Positions 7,996-17,760 of a stretch of DNA of 50,711 nt are shown one piece after another (positions within the stretch are counted from its first letter, which is position 1; each line of letters begins with the position of its first letter). The translations under genes were made by a program, and so were the position numbers. This DNA is from an uncultured Spartobacteria bacterium (GTDB taxonomy: Bacteria > Verrucomicrobiota > Verrucomicrobiia > Chthoniobacterales > Chthoniobacteraceae). The stretch lies in contig CAIRYQ010000022.1 of assembly GCA_903882875.1 (NCBI GenBank), positions 1-50,711 of the forward strand. The letters run 5' to 3'. The notes under the pieces are model-generated. The model was not told the DNA's origin and did no database searches. It saw only the letters and a program-made list of their open reading frames with translations.

Positions 7996-9381
7996 TTACC
8001 GAGCCGGTTGAATCTTCGGCGCTTTTTCGAGCGGCGCGATCAGCTCGATGTCGCTTACCGCGGTGTCCTCGTATTTCGAGCCGGGATAGACTTTCTGAAT
8101 CGTGAGCTTGATCGTCTTCACCTCGCCGATGCCCGCGGGCAGCGGAATGCGATACAAGTGGTGCGTGAGTCGCTCGTCCGGGATGGCCGCGGTGAATGGC
8201 GCGGCCCCATTCACGCTCACGCCGAACTCGGCGACGCGACCATTTTTATAGTAAAGCGAATCGTCCTCGCCCTTGCAGTAGCCGGTGCGAATGCCGAGGA
8301 AGGCGACCTTGCGCGGCACCCGCAGCGCGAGCGTGATGCTCTCGCCGACGCCGTCGCCTTTTGCGCCCTCGACCCATGCGGTGCCGGGATTGCCGTCGGC
8401 GACATTCGCCGCGGCGTAGGTCGTCTCCTCCTCTTCGCCCGCGATTTTCGTGGGCGGCAATTCAGAGGTCGCCGTCGCCGTGTAGTCGTGATGGGAAAGC
8501 TCCCACGCCTTCCCGATGCGGGTGAAATTCGCGCGGCTGCCTTCACCGGCATCATCGCCCGCCGGCTTCGATCCCGGCAGCAATCTTCCGAATTCCGCAC
8601 ACGCAGGATGCACGGCGATATTCAGATCGTCGCCGAGGCCGGGCTTAAAATTCTTAAACTCCCACGTCCACGAGTCGCCGGTCCGAGTGAAGCGTTTCGG
8701 GAGATTGAATTTCACCTGATCCGCCGGGACACTCGCGGCATTGACGACCACCTTGCCGGTCTTAATCGGCCCTTTCCAAACGGCCGCCGTCGAAAAAAGA
8801 TAAGTCAGCGTCTCGGCTGTGGTTTCCGCATCGTCGGAAATCGATCCGGTGATCCCAAAATAATTCGTGTCGTAGCTGACCCGGAGCTTGCGCGTCTGCC
8901 CGCTGGCGAAGTCGAGCTTGAACACATACCAGAACGGCACCTGGCGATATGGCCCGTCCGGCCCGCGAAGTTTCGGCGTGGGAAAATCCTTCTGTCCCAC
9001 CTTGTCGCGGAAGGTACGCCATTCCAGTTTCTGCCCGTCGAGCTCGGGAGCGAAATTCCGCAGCGGCGGCGTGGTTTCGCCTTCCTCCCGTTTTGCGTTG
9101 TTTTCATCAATGATGAGCGCCGCCGCGGCCTTGCACGGAAAGCCGATCTCGGCAGTCACCGCCTTGCCCGGATTGCGCAGCGTGTATTCGACCTCGACGT
9201 GCCCGTGCTCGATGTGGAGGTCAATGCGCAGATCTTCCGTGAGCATCTCGATCTGCCCCGCATTCTTCGGCTGGAACAGGCCGAGCGAGCCATTGCTCGC
9301 GGTGCCGTAGAGGTAGCCGCCTCCATTGGCGGACGCGATGCAGGGGACGAGCGCGGCGACGAGGAAGACTGCGATTTTCAT
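7996..9381 (-). CDS. Secreted protein with C-terminal discoidin/NADase-type glycan-binding-like domain
   Basis: A 461-residue protein with signal peptide MKIAVFLVAALVPCIASA. Residues ~20-260 form a beta-rich region with VEVEYTLRNPGKAVTAEIGF and FWYVFKLDF, similar in style to DUF4424-like secreted domains. From about residue 300 a discoidin-like module follows (TATSELPP, YAAANVADGNPGTAWVEG, GVGESITLAL, IRTGYCKG, IKLTIQKVYPG), the pattern of the NADase-type glycan-binding domain. It probably binds a polysaccharide or surface glycan; no catalytic site is seen. It is the first gene of the two-gene insert in uvrB, with only 4 bases to the CapA-fusion gene, so the two are surely cotranscribed and likely act together at the envelope. 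Confidence 0.72.
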   Translation of the reverse strand: MKIAVFLVAALVPCIASANGGGYLYGTASNGSLGLFQPKNAGQIEMLTEDLRIDLHIEHGHVEVEYTLRNPGKAVTAEIGFPCKAAAALIIDENNAKREEGETTPPLRNFAPELDGQKLEWRTFRDKVGQKDFPTPKLRGPDGPYRQVPFWYVFKLDFASGQTRKLRVSYDTNYFGITGSISDDAETTAETLTYLFSTAAVWKGPIKTGKVVVNAASVPADQVKFNLPKRFTRTGDSWTWEFKNFKPGLGDDLNIAVHPACAEFGRLLPGSKPAGDDAGEGSRANFTRIGKAWELSHHDYTATATSELPPTKIAGEEEETTYAAANVADGNPGTAWVEGAKGDGVGESITLALRVPRKVAFLGIRTGYCKGEDDSLYYKNGRVAEFGVSVNGAAPFTAAIPDERLTHHLYRIPLPAGIGEVKTIKLTIQKVYPGSKYEDTAVSDIELIAPLEKAPKIQPAR

Positions 9382-9476
9382 GCTCGATATTGAACGCCGG
9401 ATATCAAAGGAGGCGAGAACAGATTCGACTACGCGCAGCCGGAAAGCCGGTCAGCACGGTTTGGAAAAAACCGCAG

Positions 9477-10745
9477 CTACTTCCTCACCCCGCCCTGTGT
9501 GGCACTCACGGGGATGTAGCCCTTGTTGCCGACGACGCTGTTGCGAATCTCGAACTCCCCCGGCGTCGCGCTCACGTAGATCGTCTGCCCGGCCATCTCC
9601 ATGAACTCGGGGAATTTCAGCGGCCGGTTGTCCATCGCGCTCGGGAGGCGGAAGCCGTATTCGACGAGCGTGTTTTTCCGCACGCGGTCGCCCTCGTACA
9701 TGCCGCCGATTTGCGGGATGGTCGCGTGCGATTCGTCAATCACGAGCAGGAAGTCGCGGGGAAAAAAGTCGAGCAGGGTGTAGGGCCGCGAGCCCGGCGC
9801 ACGTCCGCTGAGATGGCGCGAGTAATTCTCGATGCCGCTGCAAAAGCCCATCTCCTGCATCATCTCCAAATCGTATTCCGTGCGCTGCTTGATGCGCTGC
9901 GCTTCGAGCAAACGCCCGTGCTTTTCAAAAAAAATCACGCGCTCCTGCATCTCCTCGCGGATCGTCACCAGCGCGGCGCGCAGCCGGTCGCTGCTCGTCA
10001 CGAACTGCTTCGCGGGGAAAATCACGATCATCGTGAGCTGCTCGTTCACGTGCCCGGTGAGCGGGTCGAACCGCGAGATGCGGTCCACCTCGTCGCCGAA
10101 GAACTCGATGCGGATCGCCGTCTCGTCCTCGCTCGCGGGATGCACTTCGACCACGTCCCCGCGCACGCGGAAGCGGCCGCGCTCGAATGCCACGTCATTT
10201 CGCTCGTAAAGCATGTCCACGAGTTTGCTCAGCACCATCTCGCGCCCGATTTTCTGGGCGACCTTCAGCGTGAGCAGCATCGAGAGAAAATCCTCCGGCG
10301 AAGCGAGGCCGTAGATGCACGACACGCTCGCCACCACGAGCACGTCGCGCCGCGAGAGCAGCGACGAGGTCGTGGACAAACGCAGACGCTCGATCTCCTC
10401 GTTGATGGACGAATCCTTCTCGATGTAGGTGTCCGACCGCGGGATGTAAGCCTCCGGCTGGTAGTAGTCGAAATAGCTCACGAAATACTCCACCGCATTG
10501 TCCGGAAAGAACGCGCGGAACTCCGAGTAGAGCTGCGCGGCGAGCGTCTTGTTGTGCGAAATCACGAGCGTGGGCCGTTCGATTTCGCGCACCACATTCG
10601 CCGCGGTGAAGGTCTTGCCGCTGCCCGTCACGCCGAGGAGCGTCTGGTGCCGGTTCCCCGCGACGATGGACTTCGTCAGCTTCGCGATCGCCTGGGCTTG
10701 GTCGCCCTGCGGCGAGTATTTCGAGGAAAGCTGGAATGCGGGCAT
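9477..10745 (-). CDS. uvrB: UvrB, N-terminal half only (split gene)
   Basis: A 422-residue product starting [16 protein letters not shown]; upstream in-frame sequence comes from a palindromic repeat and is not coding. It has the Walker A motif GVTGSGKT (residues 38-45), the UvrB beta-hairpin region [26 protein letters not shown], the DESHATIPQ box and [22 protein letters not shown]. It then stops after about 26 more residues, just where the second RecA-like domain should begin. Intact UvrB is about 660-700 residues. The missing part is at 4479-5435. The break falls in the variable stretch between motif III and the conserved VxQxxRPTGLLDP, so each polypeptide would carry one RecA-like lobe. 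Damage recognition needs both lobes together. Confidence 0.92.
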   Translation of the reverse strand: MPAFQLSSKYSPQGDQAQAIAKLTKSIVAGNRHQTLLGVTGSGKTFTAANVVREIERPTLVISHNKTLAAQLYSEFRAFFPDNAVEYFVSYFDYYQPEAYIPRSDTYIEKDSSINEEIERLRLSTTSSLLSRRDVLVVASVSCIYGLASPEDFLSMLLTLKVAQKIGREMVLSKLVDMLYERNDVAFERGRFRVRGDVVEVHPASEDETAIRIEFFGDEVDRISRFDPLTGHVNEQLTMIVIFPAKQFVTSSDRLRAALVTIREEMQERVIFFEKHGRLLEAQRIKQRTEYDLEMMQEMGFCSGIENYSRHLSGRAPGSRPYTLLDFFPRDFLLVIDESHATIPQIGGMYEGDRVRKNTLVEYGFRLPSAMDNRPLKFPEFMEMAGQTIYVSATPGEFEIRNSVVGNKGYIPVSATQGGVRK

Positions 10746-10788
10746 TTGACCACTTTCGCCGGAACCGGAGCGAATGCAACGCGCGCAG

Positions 10789-10817
10789 TGTAGGACAGGC
10801 TGGCAGCCTGTCCTACA
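10789..10817. repeat. 29-bp perfect palindrome (REP-like)
   Basis: Left arm 10789-10802 and right arm 10804-10817 are perfect 14-bp complements around one central base; the core is GTAGGACAGGC facing GCCTGTCCTAC. It sits in the 120-bp gap between the divergent uvrB N-half and the S9 peptidase gene. From memory, this type of intergenic palindrome is common in Verrucomicrobiota and resembles REP elements moved by RAYT transposases; that needs checking. Confidence 0.85.
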
Positions 10818-10865
10818 TTCTTTTTCCTTATCGCTGCGTGTGCGGCGGGTAGAAAGAGGCACCCC

Positions 10866-12785
10866 ATGTTCCGCCACATCGCTCCCCTGCTCCTCGCAGC
10901 TTCGCTAACGCACGCCGCCGACATCCCTTCGAATCTCACTACGGAAAATCTTCCTCCGATCACGTCGGAGACGCGCGCTTCGGCGGGACGCTATCTGGAA
11001 TCCCGCACCGCCGTTTTCCACGGCTGGCTGCCGGGGACGCGCGAGATGCTCGTGACCACGCGGTTTGCGGACACGGCACAGGTGCATCATGTGAAAATGC
11101 CGGGCGGCGCGCGCCGACAGCTCACGTTTGGCCGCGAGCCGATCGGCGGATTGGTCGTGCAGCCGAAGCTCGGGAAGGCGTTCGTCTTCAGCCAGGATTC
11201 GGGCGGCGGCGAGGCGTATCAGCTCCACCGCTTTGATTTCGCGGATGGCCGCTCGACGCTGCTCACCGATGGCAAATCGCGCAACACCGGCGCGCGATGG
11301 TCGCGCGACGGGAAGCAGCTCGCCTACACGACGACGCGTCGGAACGGAAAGGACAACGACATTCACATCATGGATCCGTTCGCACCGGAAACGGATCGCG
11401 AGGTCTTCCAAGTGCAGAGCGGCGGATGGAGCGTGAAGAGCTGGTCGCACGACGGAAAAAAGCTGCTGCTCGGCGAATACATTTCGATCAACGAGAGCCG
11501 GCTGCACCTGCTCGACATCGCGAGCGGAAAAGCCGAACCGCTCACGCCGCCGGGGACGGAAAAGGAGTCATGGGCAGAGTCCGCATTCGGGCCGGATGAC
11601 ACATTTGCATATGCGCTCACGGATCGCGGCAGTGAATTCATGCGGCTCGTGCGGCTCGATTTTGCGACGAAGGAGGTGCGCGTGCTCGTGAAGGACATCG
11701 CCTGGAACATCGAGGACTTCGCGCTTTCCAAGAACGGCCAGCGCATGGCGATCGTGAGCAACGAGGATGGCGCGAGCGTGCTGCGGATCATCGATCCGCA
11801 GACCGGCGCGCTCATCACGCAGCCGAAGCTGCCGCTCGGCGTGATGGGCGCGGTGTCGTGGAATTCCAACGGTCACGAGATCGGATTTTCGCTGAACTCC
11901 GCCAAGTCACCGACGGATGCGTGGAGCTACGATCTCACCACTGCGCAGCTCACGCGCTGGACGGAGAGCGAGATCGGCGGGCTCGATCCTGCGAAATTTT
12001 CCGAGCCGGAGATCGTGCGCGTGAAGTCGTTCGACGGACTCGGCGTGAGCGGATTTCTGTATCGTCCCAATGCGAAGCGGTGGCCGGGAAAAAGGCCGTG
12101 CCTCGTGAACATTCACGGCGGGCCGGAGAGCCAGTCGCTGCCCGTTTTCCAAGGGCGGAACAACTACTACATCAACGAACTGGGCATCGCGCTTTTCTAC
12201 CCGAATGTGCGCGGCTCGGACGGCTACGGGAAGACGTTCCTCACGCTCGACAACGGCTTCAAGCGCGAGGACAGCGTGAAGGACATCGGCTCATTTCTCG
12301 ACGCGCTTGCGAAGGACGAGCGGCTCGACGCCGCGCGTATCGCGGTGACGGGCGGCAGCTACGGCGGCTACATGAGCACGGCCTCGATGGTCCACTTCGG
12401 CGACCGGCTGCGCTGCGGGATTGATGTCGTGGGCGTCGCGGATTTCCTCACTTTCCTCGCGAACACGAGCGCCTACCGGCTCGACCTGCGCCGCGTGGAA
12501 TACGGCGACGAGCGCGATCCGAAGATGAAGGAATTTCTCGCGAAGATTTCGCCGAGCGCACACGCGGCGGAGATCAAAAAGCCGCTGTTCATCGTGCAGG
12601 GAAAAAATGATCCGCGCGTGCCGGTGTCGGTCGCGCACTCGATGCGTGACGCGATGAAGAAGGCCGGAGGCACGGTGTCGTATCTCGAAGCGAGCGACGA
12701 AGGCCACGGCTTTGCGAAGAAGCCGAATGCGGACTTTCAATTTCTCGCGACCGTCGAATTTCTCCGCGAGCATCTGCTCAAGTAA
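10866..12785 (+). CDS. S9-family prolyl oligopeptidase-like peptidase, secreted
   Basis: A 639-residue protein with signal peptide [19 protein letters not shown]. Residues ~40-370 are a TolB-like beta-propeller ([28 protein letters not shown] and similar blades) that gates access. The C-terminal alpha/beta hydrolase domain has NIHGGPESQ, the nucleophile elbow GGSYGGYM (Ser498), Asp582 in KNDPRVP and His614 in EGHGF, so the triad is complete. Family members remove di- or oligopeptides in the periplasm. It is divergent from uvrB and is followed after 15 bases by the heme-binding dehydrogenase. Confidence 0.93.
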   Translation: MFRHIAPLLLAASLTHAADIPSNLTTENLPPITSETRASAGRYLESRTAVFHGWLPGTREMLVTTRFADTAQVHHVKMPGGARRQLTFGREPIGGLVVQPKLGKAFVFSQDSGGGEAYQLHRFDFADGRSTLLTDGKSRNTGARWSRDGKQLAYTTTRRNGKDNDIHIMDPFAPETDREVFQVQSGGWSVKSWSHDGKKLLLGEYISINESRLHLLDIASGKAEPLTPPGTEKESWAESAFGPDDTFAYALTDRGSEFMRLVRLDFATKEVRVLVKDIAWNIEDFALSKNGQRMAIVSNEDGASVLRIIDPQTGALITQPKLPLGVMGAVSWNSNGHEIGFSLNSAKSPTDAWSYDLTTAQLTRWTESEIGGLDPAKFSEPEIVRVKSFDGLGVSGFLYRPNAKRWPGKRPCLVNIHGGPESQSLPVFQGRNNYYINELGIALFYPNVRGSDGYGKTFLTLDNGFKREDSVKDIGSFLDALAKDERLDAARIAVTGGSYGGYMSTASMVHFGDRLRCGIDVVGVADFLTFLANTSAYRLDLRRVEYGDERDPKMKEFLAKISPSAHAAEIKKPLFIVQGKNDPRVPVSVAHSMRDAMKKAGGTVSYLEASDEGHGFAKKPNADFQFLATVEFLREHLLK

Positions 12786-12800
12786 CTCCCCTGCCCCGCC

Positions 12801-15800
12801 ATGAAAATCACGCACCTGATTCCACTCGCCTCACTCTGCGCCCTGCCCCTCGCCAACGCCGCCGATCCGAAACCGGACGACAAATTTTCGCCCGAGATTG
12901 CGGAACTCGTGAAAAATTTCACCGGTCGCGGCGCGCTCGGGGACAAAAGTTCGCCGCGGCCCACGCCTGCGGAATCGCTCGCGGCGTGCAAGGTCGGCGA
13001 CGGGCTCGCTCTCGACATCGTGGCCGCCGAGCCGATGGTGCGGCAGCCGCTGAACATGCACTTCGACGAGCGCGGGCGGCTGTGGGTCGTGCAGTATTTG
13101 CAGTATCCGTTTCCTGCGGGGCTGAAGGTTTTGAAATACGACGAGTATCTGCGCGCGGTCTTCGACAAGGTGCCACCGCCGCCGCCGAATCATTTCAAGG
13201 GCGCGGATCGCGTGACCATTTTGGAGAGCAGCAAAGGCGACGGCGTTTACGACAAGTCGCACGATTTCGTGAGCGACCTGAACATCGCGCGCAGCGTCGT
13301 CACGGGGCGCGGCGGCGTGTGGATATTGAATCCGCCGTACCTCCTTTTTTACCCGGACAAAAATCGCGCCGACGTGCCGGATGGCCCGCCGCAAGTGGTG
13401 CTGAGCGGCTTCGGACTCGAGGACACGCACAGCGGCGCGAACTCGCTCGAATGGGGGCCGGACGGCTGGCTCTACGGCGCGCACGGCAGCACCTGCACGG
13501 CGGACATCCGTGGCGTGAAATTTCTCGGCCAGGCGATCTGGCGCTACAATCCGCAGACGGATGAATTCGAGGTCTTCGCCGAGGGCGGCGGGAATACGTT
13601 CAGCCTCGATTTTGACAAGGAGGGCCGCATTTTTTCCGGCACGAACGGGAGTCCGCGTGGGCTGCACTACCCGCAAGGAGGCGCGTTCATCAAAGGCTGG
13701 GGCAAGCACGGGCCGCTGATGAATCCGTATTCGTTCGGCTGGTTCGAGCACATGGCGCACACGGGTGAGAAGCGGCGCTTTTCGCAAAGCATGGTGATCT
13801 ACGAAGGCGGCGCGATTCCGTCGCTGGAGGGGCGCTTCATCGCCTCGATGGCGCTCATCAATCGCGTCATCAGCACCGCGCTGTATCGCGACACCTCGAC
13901 GTTCCGTACCGAGGACGGGCCGGTGATCGTGGACTCGGCAAACAACTGGTTCCGCCCCGTGGACACGAAGGTCGGGCCGGACGGCGCGGTGTTCATCGCG
14001 GACTGGAGCGACAGCCGGCTGAGCCATCTCGATCCGCGCGACACGTGGGACAAGGAATCGGGCCGCATCTGGCGGATGCGCGCCGCGGGCACAAAGACGA
14101 AATTGGAGAGCTTCGATTTTGCAAAGATGACCGGCGAAGAGCTGATCGCGCGTCTTTCGCATCCGAACAAATGGCACCGCCAGACCGCGCTGCGCGTGTT
14201 GTGGGATCGCCGCGACGCGTCACTCGTGCCGAAACTGCGCGAGATCGTAGCGACGGAGCGCGGACAGCTCGCGCTGGAGGCATTCTGGGCGGTGAATGCA
14301 TGCGGCGGCTTCAATAATGACTATGCACTGACGACGCTCAAACACTCGCACCCAATGGTGCGCTACTGGACCGTGCGGCTGCTCGGCGACAGAAGCCCAT
14401 GGGCGTACGGTTGGAATAGGTCATTGCCGAAACCCGTACGGCCGAAATTGAGCCCAGAGCTATTGAAGTGGATGGAGACGGAGAGAATCAAGGATGTTGA
14501 GGCGGAGCAGCCTGTGCTGAAAGCGCTCGTGGAACTGGCGCGCACGGAGACGGATGTCGAGGTGCGTACGCAGTTCGCGAGCACTGCAAAGCGCCTGATT
14601 GCACGCGATGCGCTGCCGATCATCCGCGATCTGCTGCTGCGCAGCGAGGATGCGGGCGACAAGTATCAGCCGCTGCTGATCTGGTGGGCGCTGGAGAGCA
14701 AATGCAAATCGGATCGCGAGTCCGTGCTCGCGTTGCTCGCCGACAAGGCGCTGTGGGCTTCGCCGATTTTCCAGCAGACGATCACCTCGCGGCTCGGGCA
14801 GCGTTTCACTGCGGAGCGCTCGGCGGAAGGACTGGAAGTCTGCGCGAAGCTGCTCGCGCTCGCGCCGACGCGCGAGGATCGCGTGAAGCTCGCGGAGGGC
14901 ATGGATGCTGGCTTGCAGGGCGGTGACAGCGGGACGATTCCAGCGTCGCTGCGCGAAGGATTCAGCGCGCTGTGGAAAGACGCGGGCCCGCAGACTGCGC
15001 TCGTGCGGCTGGGCGTGCGGCTCAGCGACGCAGCGGCGCTCGGAGTGGCGGTGGAGCGCGTCCGCGACTCGAAGACGAAATCTGCGGAGCGCACGGGGCT
15101 GATCGAGTTGCTCGCGGAACGGCGCGAGGAGAAGGCGGTGCCGGTGATGCTCGGTTTGCTGCGTTCGGAAAAGGCGGACGCGATGCAGCTCGCGCTCGCA
15201 AATGCGCTGCAGCGTTTCGGCAGCGAGGACATAGCGCGCACTTTTCTAGAACTCGTGCCGGCGATGGCGGTGAAGCCGCGCGCGGTGGCGCTCGGGGCGA
15301 TGTGCAGCCGCGCTTCGTGGGCGCAGGTGCTTTTGAAAGCTGTGGACGCCGGCGGTGTGAAAAAGGAGCAGCTCACTTCGGCAAACTTGCTGACGATCCA
15401 AGGGCTGCATGACGCGGCTTGCGATGTGTTGCTGGCGAAACATTGGAGCACGCTGAAGCAGAGCAGCGCGGCGAAAGAGGCACGCATCGCGCAGGTGCGG
15501 CAGGTGCTCGCGAAGAACAAGGGCGATGCGGAGGCAGGGCATGCGATTTTCAAGGCGACGTGCGCGGTGTGCCACACGCTGGGCAAGGAGGGCGGAAAAA
15601 TCGGGCCGGACCTGACGGGCTACGAGCGGGACAATCTCGATTTCATGCTGCCCGCGATCGTGGATCCGAGTCTCGCGATTCGCGAGGAGTTCACGGCATT
15701 CACGGTCGTGACGAAGGACGGGCAGACGCTCATGGGCTTCCTCGACGCGCAGACGCCGCAGTCCATCACCGTGCGCGACCTCAACAGCCAGAAGCTCGTG

Positions 15801-15923
15801 CTGAGCCGCGGTGATGTGAAGTCGCTGACGGCGTCGCCGGTGTCGCTGATGCCGGAGGGTTTGCTCGACGCGATGAGTGCGCAGCAGATCGCCGACCTGT
15901 TTGCGTATCTGATGAAGAAATGA
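12801..15923 (+). CDS. PVC-type membrane-bound dehydrogenase with HEAT repeats and cytochrome c domain
   Basis: A 1040-residue secreted protein (signal peptide MKITHLIPLASLCALPLANA). Residues ~60-420 form a glucose/sorbosone-dehydrogenase-like six-blade propeller (MHFDERGRLWVVQYLQYP, LEWGPDGWLYGAHGS, GPDGAVFIADWSDSR). Residues ~430-880 are HEAT-like helical repeats. The last ~130 residues are a cytochrome c with the single heme motif CAVCH and the Planctomycetes/Verrucomicrobia-type tail (LAIREEFTAFTVVTKDGQTLMGFL) that defines the PVC heme-binding domain. Such proteins are abundant in these phyla and are thought to oxidise carbohydrates and pass electrons to periplasmic carriers. Substrate is unknown. 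Confidence 0.92.
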   Translation: MKITHLIPLASLCALPLANAADPKPDDKFSPEIAELVKNFTGRGALGDKSSPRPTPAESLAACKVGDGLALDIVAAEPMVRQPLNMHFDERGRLWVVQYLQYPFPAGLKVLKYDEYLRAVFDKVPPPPPNHFKGADRVTILESSKGDGVYDKSHDFVSDLNIARSVVTGRGGVWILNPPYLLFYPDKNRADVPDGPPQVVLSGFGLEDTHSGANSLEWGPDGWLYGAHGSTCTADIRGVKFLGQAIWRYNPQTDEFEVFAEGGGNTFSLDFDKEGRIFSGTNGSPRGLHYPQGGAFIKGWGKHGPLMNPYSFGWFEHMAHTGEKRRFSQSMVIYEGGAIPSLEGRFIASMALINRVISTALYRDTSTFRTEDGPVIVDSANNWFRPVDTKVGPDGAVFIADWSDSRLSHLDPRDTWDKESGRIWRMRAAGTKTKLESFDFAKMTGEELIARLSHPNKWHRQTALRVLWDRRDASLVPKLREIVATERGQLALEAFWAVNACGGFNNDYALTTLKHSHPMVRYWTVRLLGDRSPWAYGWNRSLPKPVRPKLSPELLKWMETERIKDVEAEQPVLKALVELARTETDVEVRTQFASTAKRLIARDALPIIRDLLLRSEDAGDKYQPLLIWWALESKCKSDRESVLALLADKALWASPIFQQTITSRLGQRFTAERSAEGLEVCAKLLALAPTREDRVKLAEGMDAGLQGGDSGTIPASLREGFSALWKDAGPQTALVRLGVRLSDAAALGVAVERVRDSKTKSAERTGLIELLAERREEKAVPVMLGLLRSEKADAMQLALANALQRFGSEDIARTFLELVPAMAVKPRAVALGAMCSRASWAQVLLKAVDAGGVKKEQLTSANLLTIQGLHDAACDVLLAKHWSTLKQSSAAKEARIAQVRQVLAKNKGDAEAGHAIFKATCAVCHTLGKEGGKIGPDLTGYERDNLDFMLPAIVDPSLAIREEFTAFTVVTKDGQTLMGFLDAQTPQSITVRDLNSQKLVLSRGDVKSLTASPVSLMPEGLLDAMSAQQIADLFAYLMKK

Positions 15924-16005
15924 CGGGCGGGACGGCTTCGCCGTGTCACGACGGGCGTCCGGATTCGCAACGCACCTGCGGCAGGCAGAACGTTCAACGT
16001 CCCAC

Positions 16006-17610
16006 TCAGCGCGCGGTCGTCTTTGCCTCGACGGGAGTTTCCTCGGGGAGGATCGAATCGGGCTCGATGAGTGTGGTGATGCGCCGCTCGAATGCGGCGC
16101 GGGCGGCATTTTCATCCGTCATTCCTGCGATGGCGACTTCGAGAGTCTGCTGGCCGAGGTGTCGCTTGCGCTGGAGGACTGCGCGCCAGCGGCTCGCGGG
16201 GTTCCATCCCTCGGGCACTTCGGGCGCGGCGCCGGGATCCTTGCGGTCCTCCCAGATGCAGAAGAAGACGTAGTTGATCTGTCCCTGCGCGTCGAAGCGG
16301 TAGGTGCGGAAGACGAGTTCGATGTCGCCTTTGCGGATGACGAGAGGCTCGTATTCGGCGATGCGCTGGAATCCCGCGGCGACTAGGCAGATGTCGGGGT
16401 TGTGCCAGCGGGCTTCGATGCGCGTGGTGCCTGCGCCGGGCATCCAGCGGAAGTGGAAGACGGTCCAGAACGAGCCATCGTCCTCACGCCAGCGGGCCTG
16501 CCTGCCGGTGTCGAATCCGATGCTCCGCGTGCTTCGCGAGAGCGGGATTTCCGCGTATCCGGTCTGCTTTTCGGGCCAGCCAATGCGCCACCACGCGCCG
16601 TTCGCGGGAGCGGCGCTGCGGTACCAGATCTCAGTGCCGGCGGCGACGAGGACGATCCACGCGGCGAGCGTGGCGACGAGCGCGACTGGCAGGCTCCGCG
16701 GTCCCTCCGCCTCGGCGGGCGCGAGGGCGCGGCCCAGTTTCGGACGGAGCAGGAGTGCGAGCACGAGGAGTCCGACGAAGGTGATGCCGAGAATGGTGAA
16801 GCCGGCGGGGTCGTGCCATTTGTCCACGGCCTTGAGGCCGTCGTGCTCGGCGACGTATGCGAGGAGCAGTGCGCGTCCGACATTGCAGAAAAATGCGAAC
16901 ACGACGCCGGAACCGAGAAGCACGAGGCGCGAGCGGAATGAAAACATCCAGAGCTGGCCGAGAAAGAGCGCGGCCATGACGGTGGCCTGAAACGAACGCA
17001 GGCCGCTGCACGCCTCCTCGATGCCGACGAGCCCGGTGCCGAGACGGATGAGGTTGCCCTCCTGGATCGCGGGGATTGAGCAGAGGTTCAGGCCGTTGAC
17101 GGTGAGCGTGGCGACCCACGCGCTGAAATTCTGGATGATGCCCTGCTCGATTTTCACCGGCCACGGGACGGCGACGAGGACGAACACGACGGGAAACGCA
17201 AAATGGCGCAGCCACGGCGTGCCGCCGGCGAGGTAAATTGCGCAGAGCGAGATGCCGGTGACGGAGAGCGCGAACGACCACTGAGCGAAGCGCCAGTCGG
17301 GCGTGGCTTCGATGAGGAGGCGCACGGGCAGCAGGCACGCGGCGAGGAGCGCGATGGTGAAAGTGGCGGCTCCACGGCGCTGCGGAGGCGCTGCGGAAGG
17401 CCGCGTGTTCCAGCATTCCCACAGGAGAAAAAGCGCGAGCGCCGGGACGGTCCAGCCGTAGGCGTACTGCGGGTTCGACGACCAGAATGCGCTGATGCTC
17501 CGGACCAGACCGGCCCAGAGGAGAAAAAAGGTGAGAAGGGAAAGCCAGCCGAAGCCGCGCCTGCATTCGTTCATCGCTTCAGACATTTTCACAGACGGGG
17601 CAAAAGCCAA
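16006..17610 (-). CDS. xrt: Exosortase fused to EpsI-like C-terminal domain
   Basis: A 534-residue membrane protein. About eight hydrophobic helices fill residues 20-285. The exosortase transpeptidase signature is complete: Cys201 in EEACSGLRS, Arg246 in FFCNVGRALL and His266 in WHDPAG. From ~residue 320 an EpsI-type domain follows (HNPDICLVAAGFQRI, NYVFFCIWEDRKD), which is often a separate partner protein. Exosortases cleave PEP-CTERM sorting tails and probably hand proteins to surface polysaccharide. A PEP-CTERM protein is encoded 2.3 kb away at 19928, a likely substrate. The ATGs at codons 9 and 13 are alternative starts. The helical-repeat gene at 17761 is divergent from it. Confidence 0.92.
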   Translation of the reverse strand: MAFAPSVKMSEAMNECRRGFGWLSLLTFFLLWAGLVRSISAFWSSNPQYAYGWTVPALALFLLWECWNTRPSAAPPQRRGAATFTIALLAACLLPVRLLIEATPDWRFAQWSFALSVTGISLCAIYLAGGTPWLRHFAFPVVFVLVAVPWPVKIEQGIIQNFSAWVATLTVNGLNLCSIPAIQEGNLIRLGTGLVGIEEACSGLRSFQATVMAALFLGQLWMFSFRSRLVLLGSGVVFAFFCNVGRALLLAYVAEHDGLKAVDKWHDPAGFTILGITFVGLLVLALLLRPKLGRALAPAEAEGPRSLPVALVATLAAWIVLVAAGTEIWYRSAAPANGAWWRIGWPEKQTGYAEIPLSRSTRSIGFDTGRQARWREDDGSFWTVFHFRWMPGAGTTRIEARWHNPDICLVAAGFQRIAEYEPLVIRKGDIELVFRTYRFDAQGQINYVFFCIWEDRKDPGAAPEVPEGWNPASRWRAVLQRKRHLGQQTLEVAIAGMTDENAARAAFERRITTLIEPDSILPEETPVEAKTTAR

Positions 17611-17760
17611 GGCAATCCCTCGGAAGCCTCATGTGAAGATCGGGTGACAACAGGGGTGTACGGGCTGGCGACGCTTGCACGGATGTGCGTTTTCCCTAGC
17701 CTCACACAAACGGCGGACGCCGCTCACGACGGTCGCGACCGACCACCCCATTTCAAAACC

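Noticed and set aside
9477-10745. Split intein explanation for the two UvrB halves
   Set aside because: The N-half end ([14 protein letters not shown]) has no intein start Cys/Ser block and the C-half start has no terminal His-Asn. No homing endonuclease is present in the insert.
15924-16005. ACGGC-TTC-GCCGT hairpin as a bidirectional terminator between convergent genes
   Set aside because: The stem is only five base pairs and there is no T tract on either strand.
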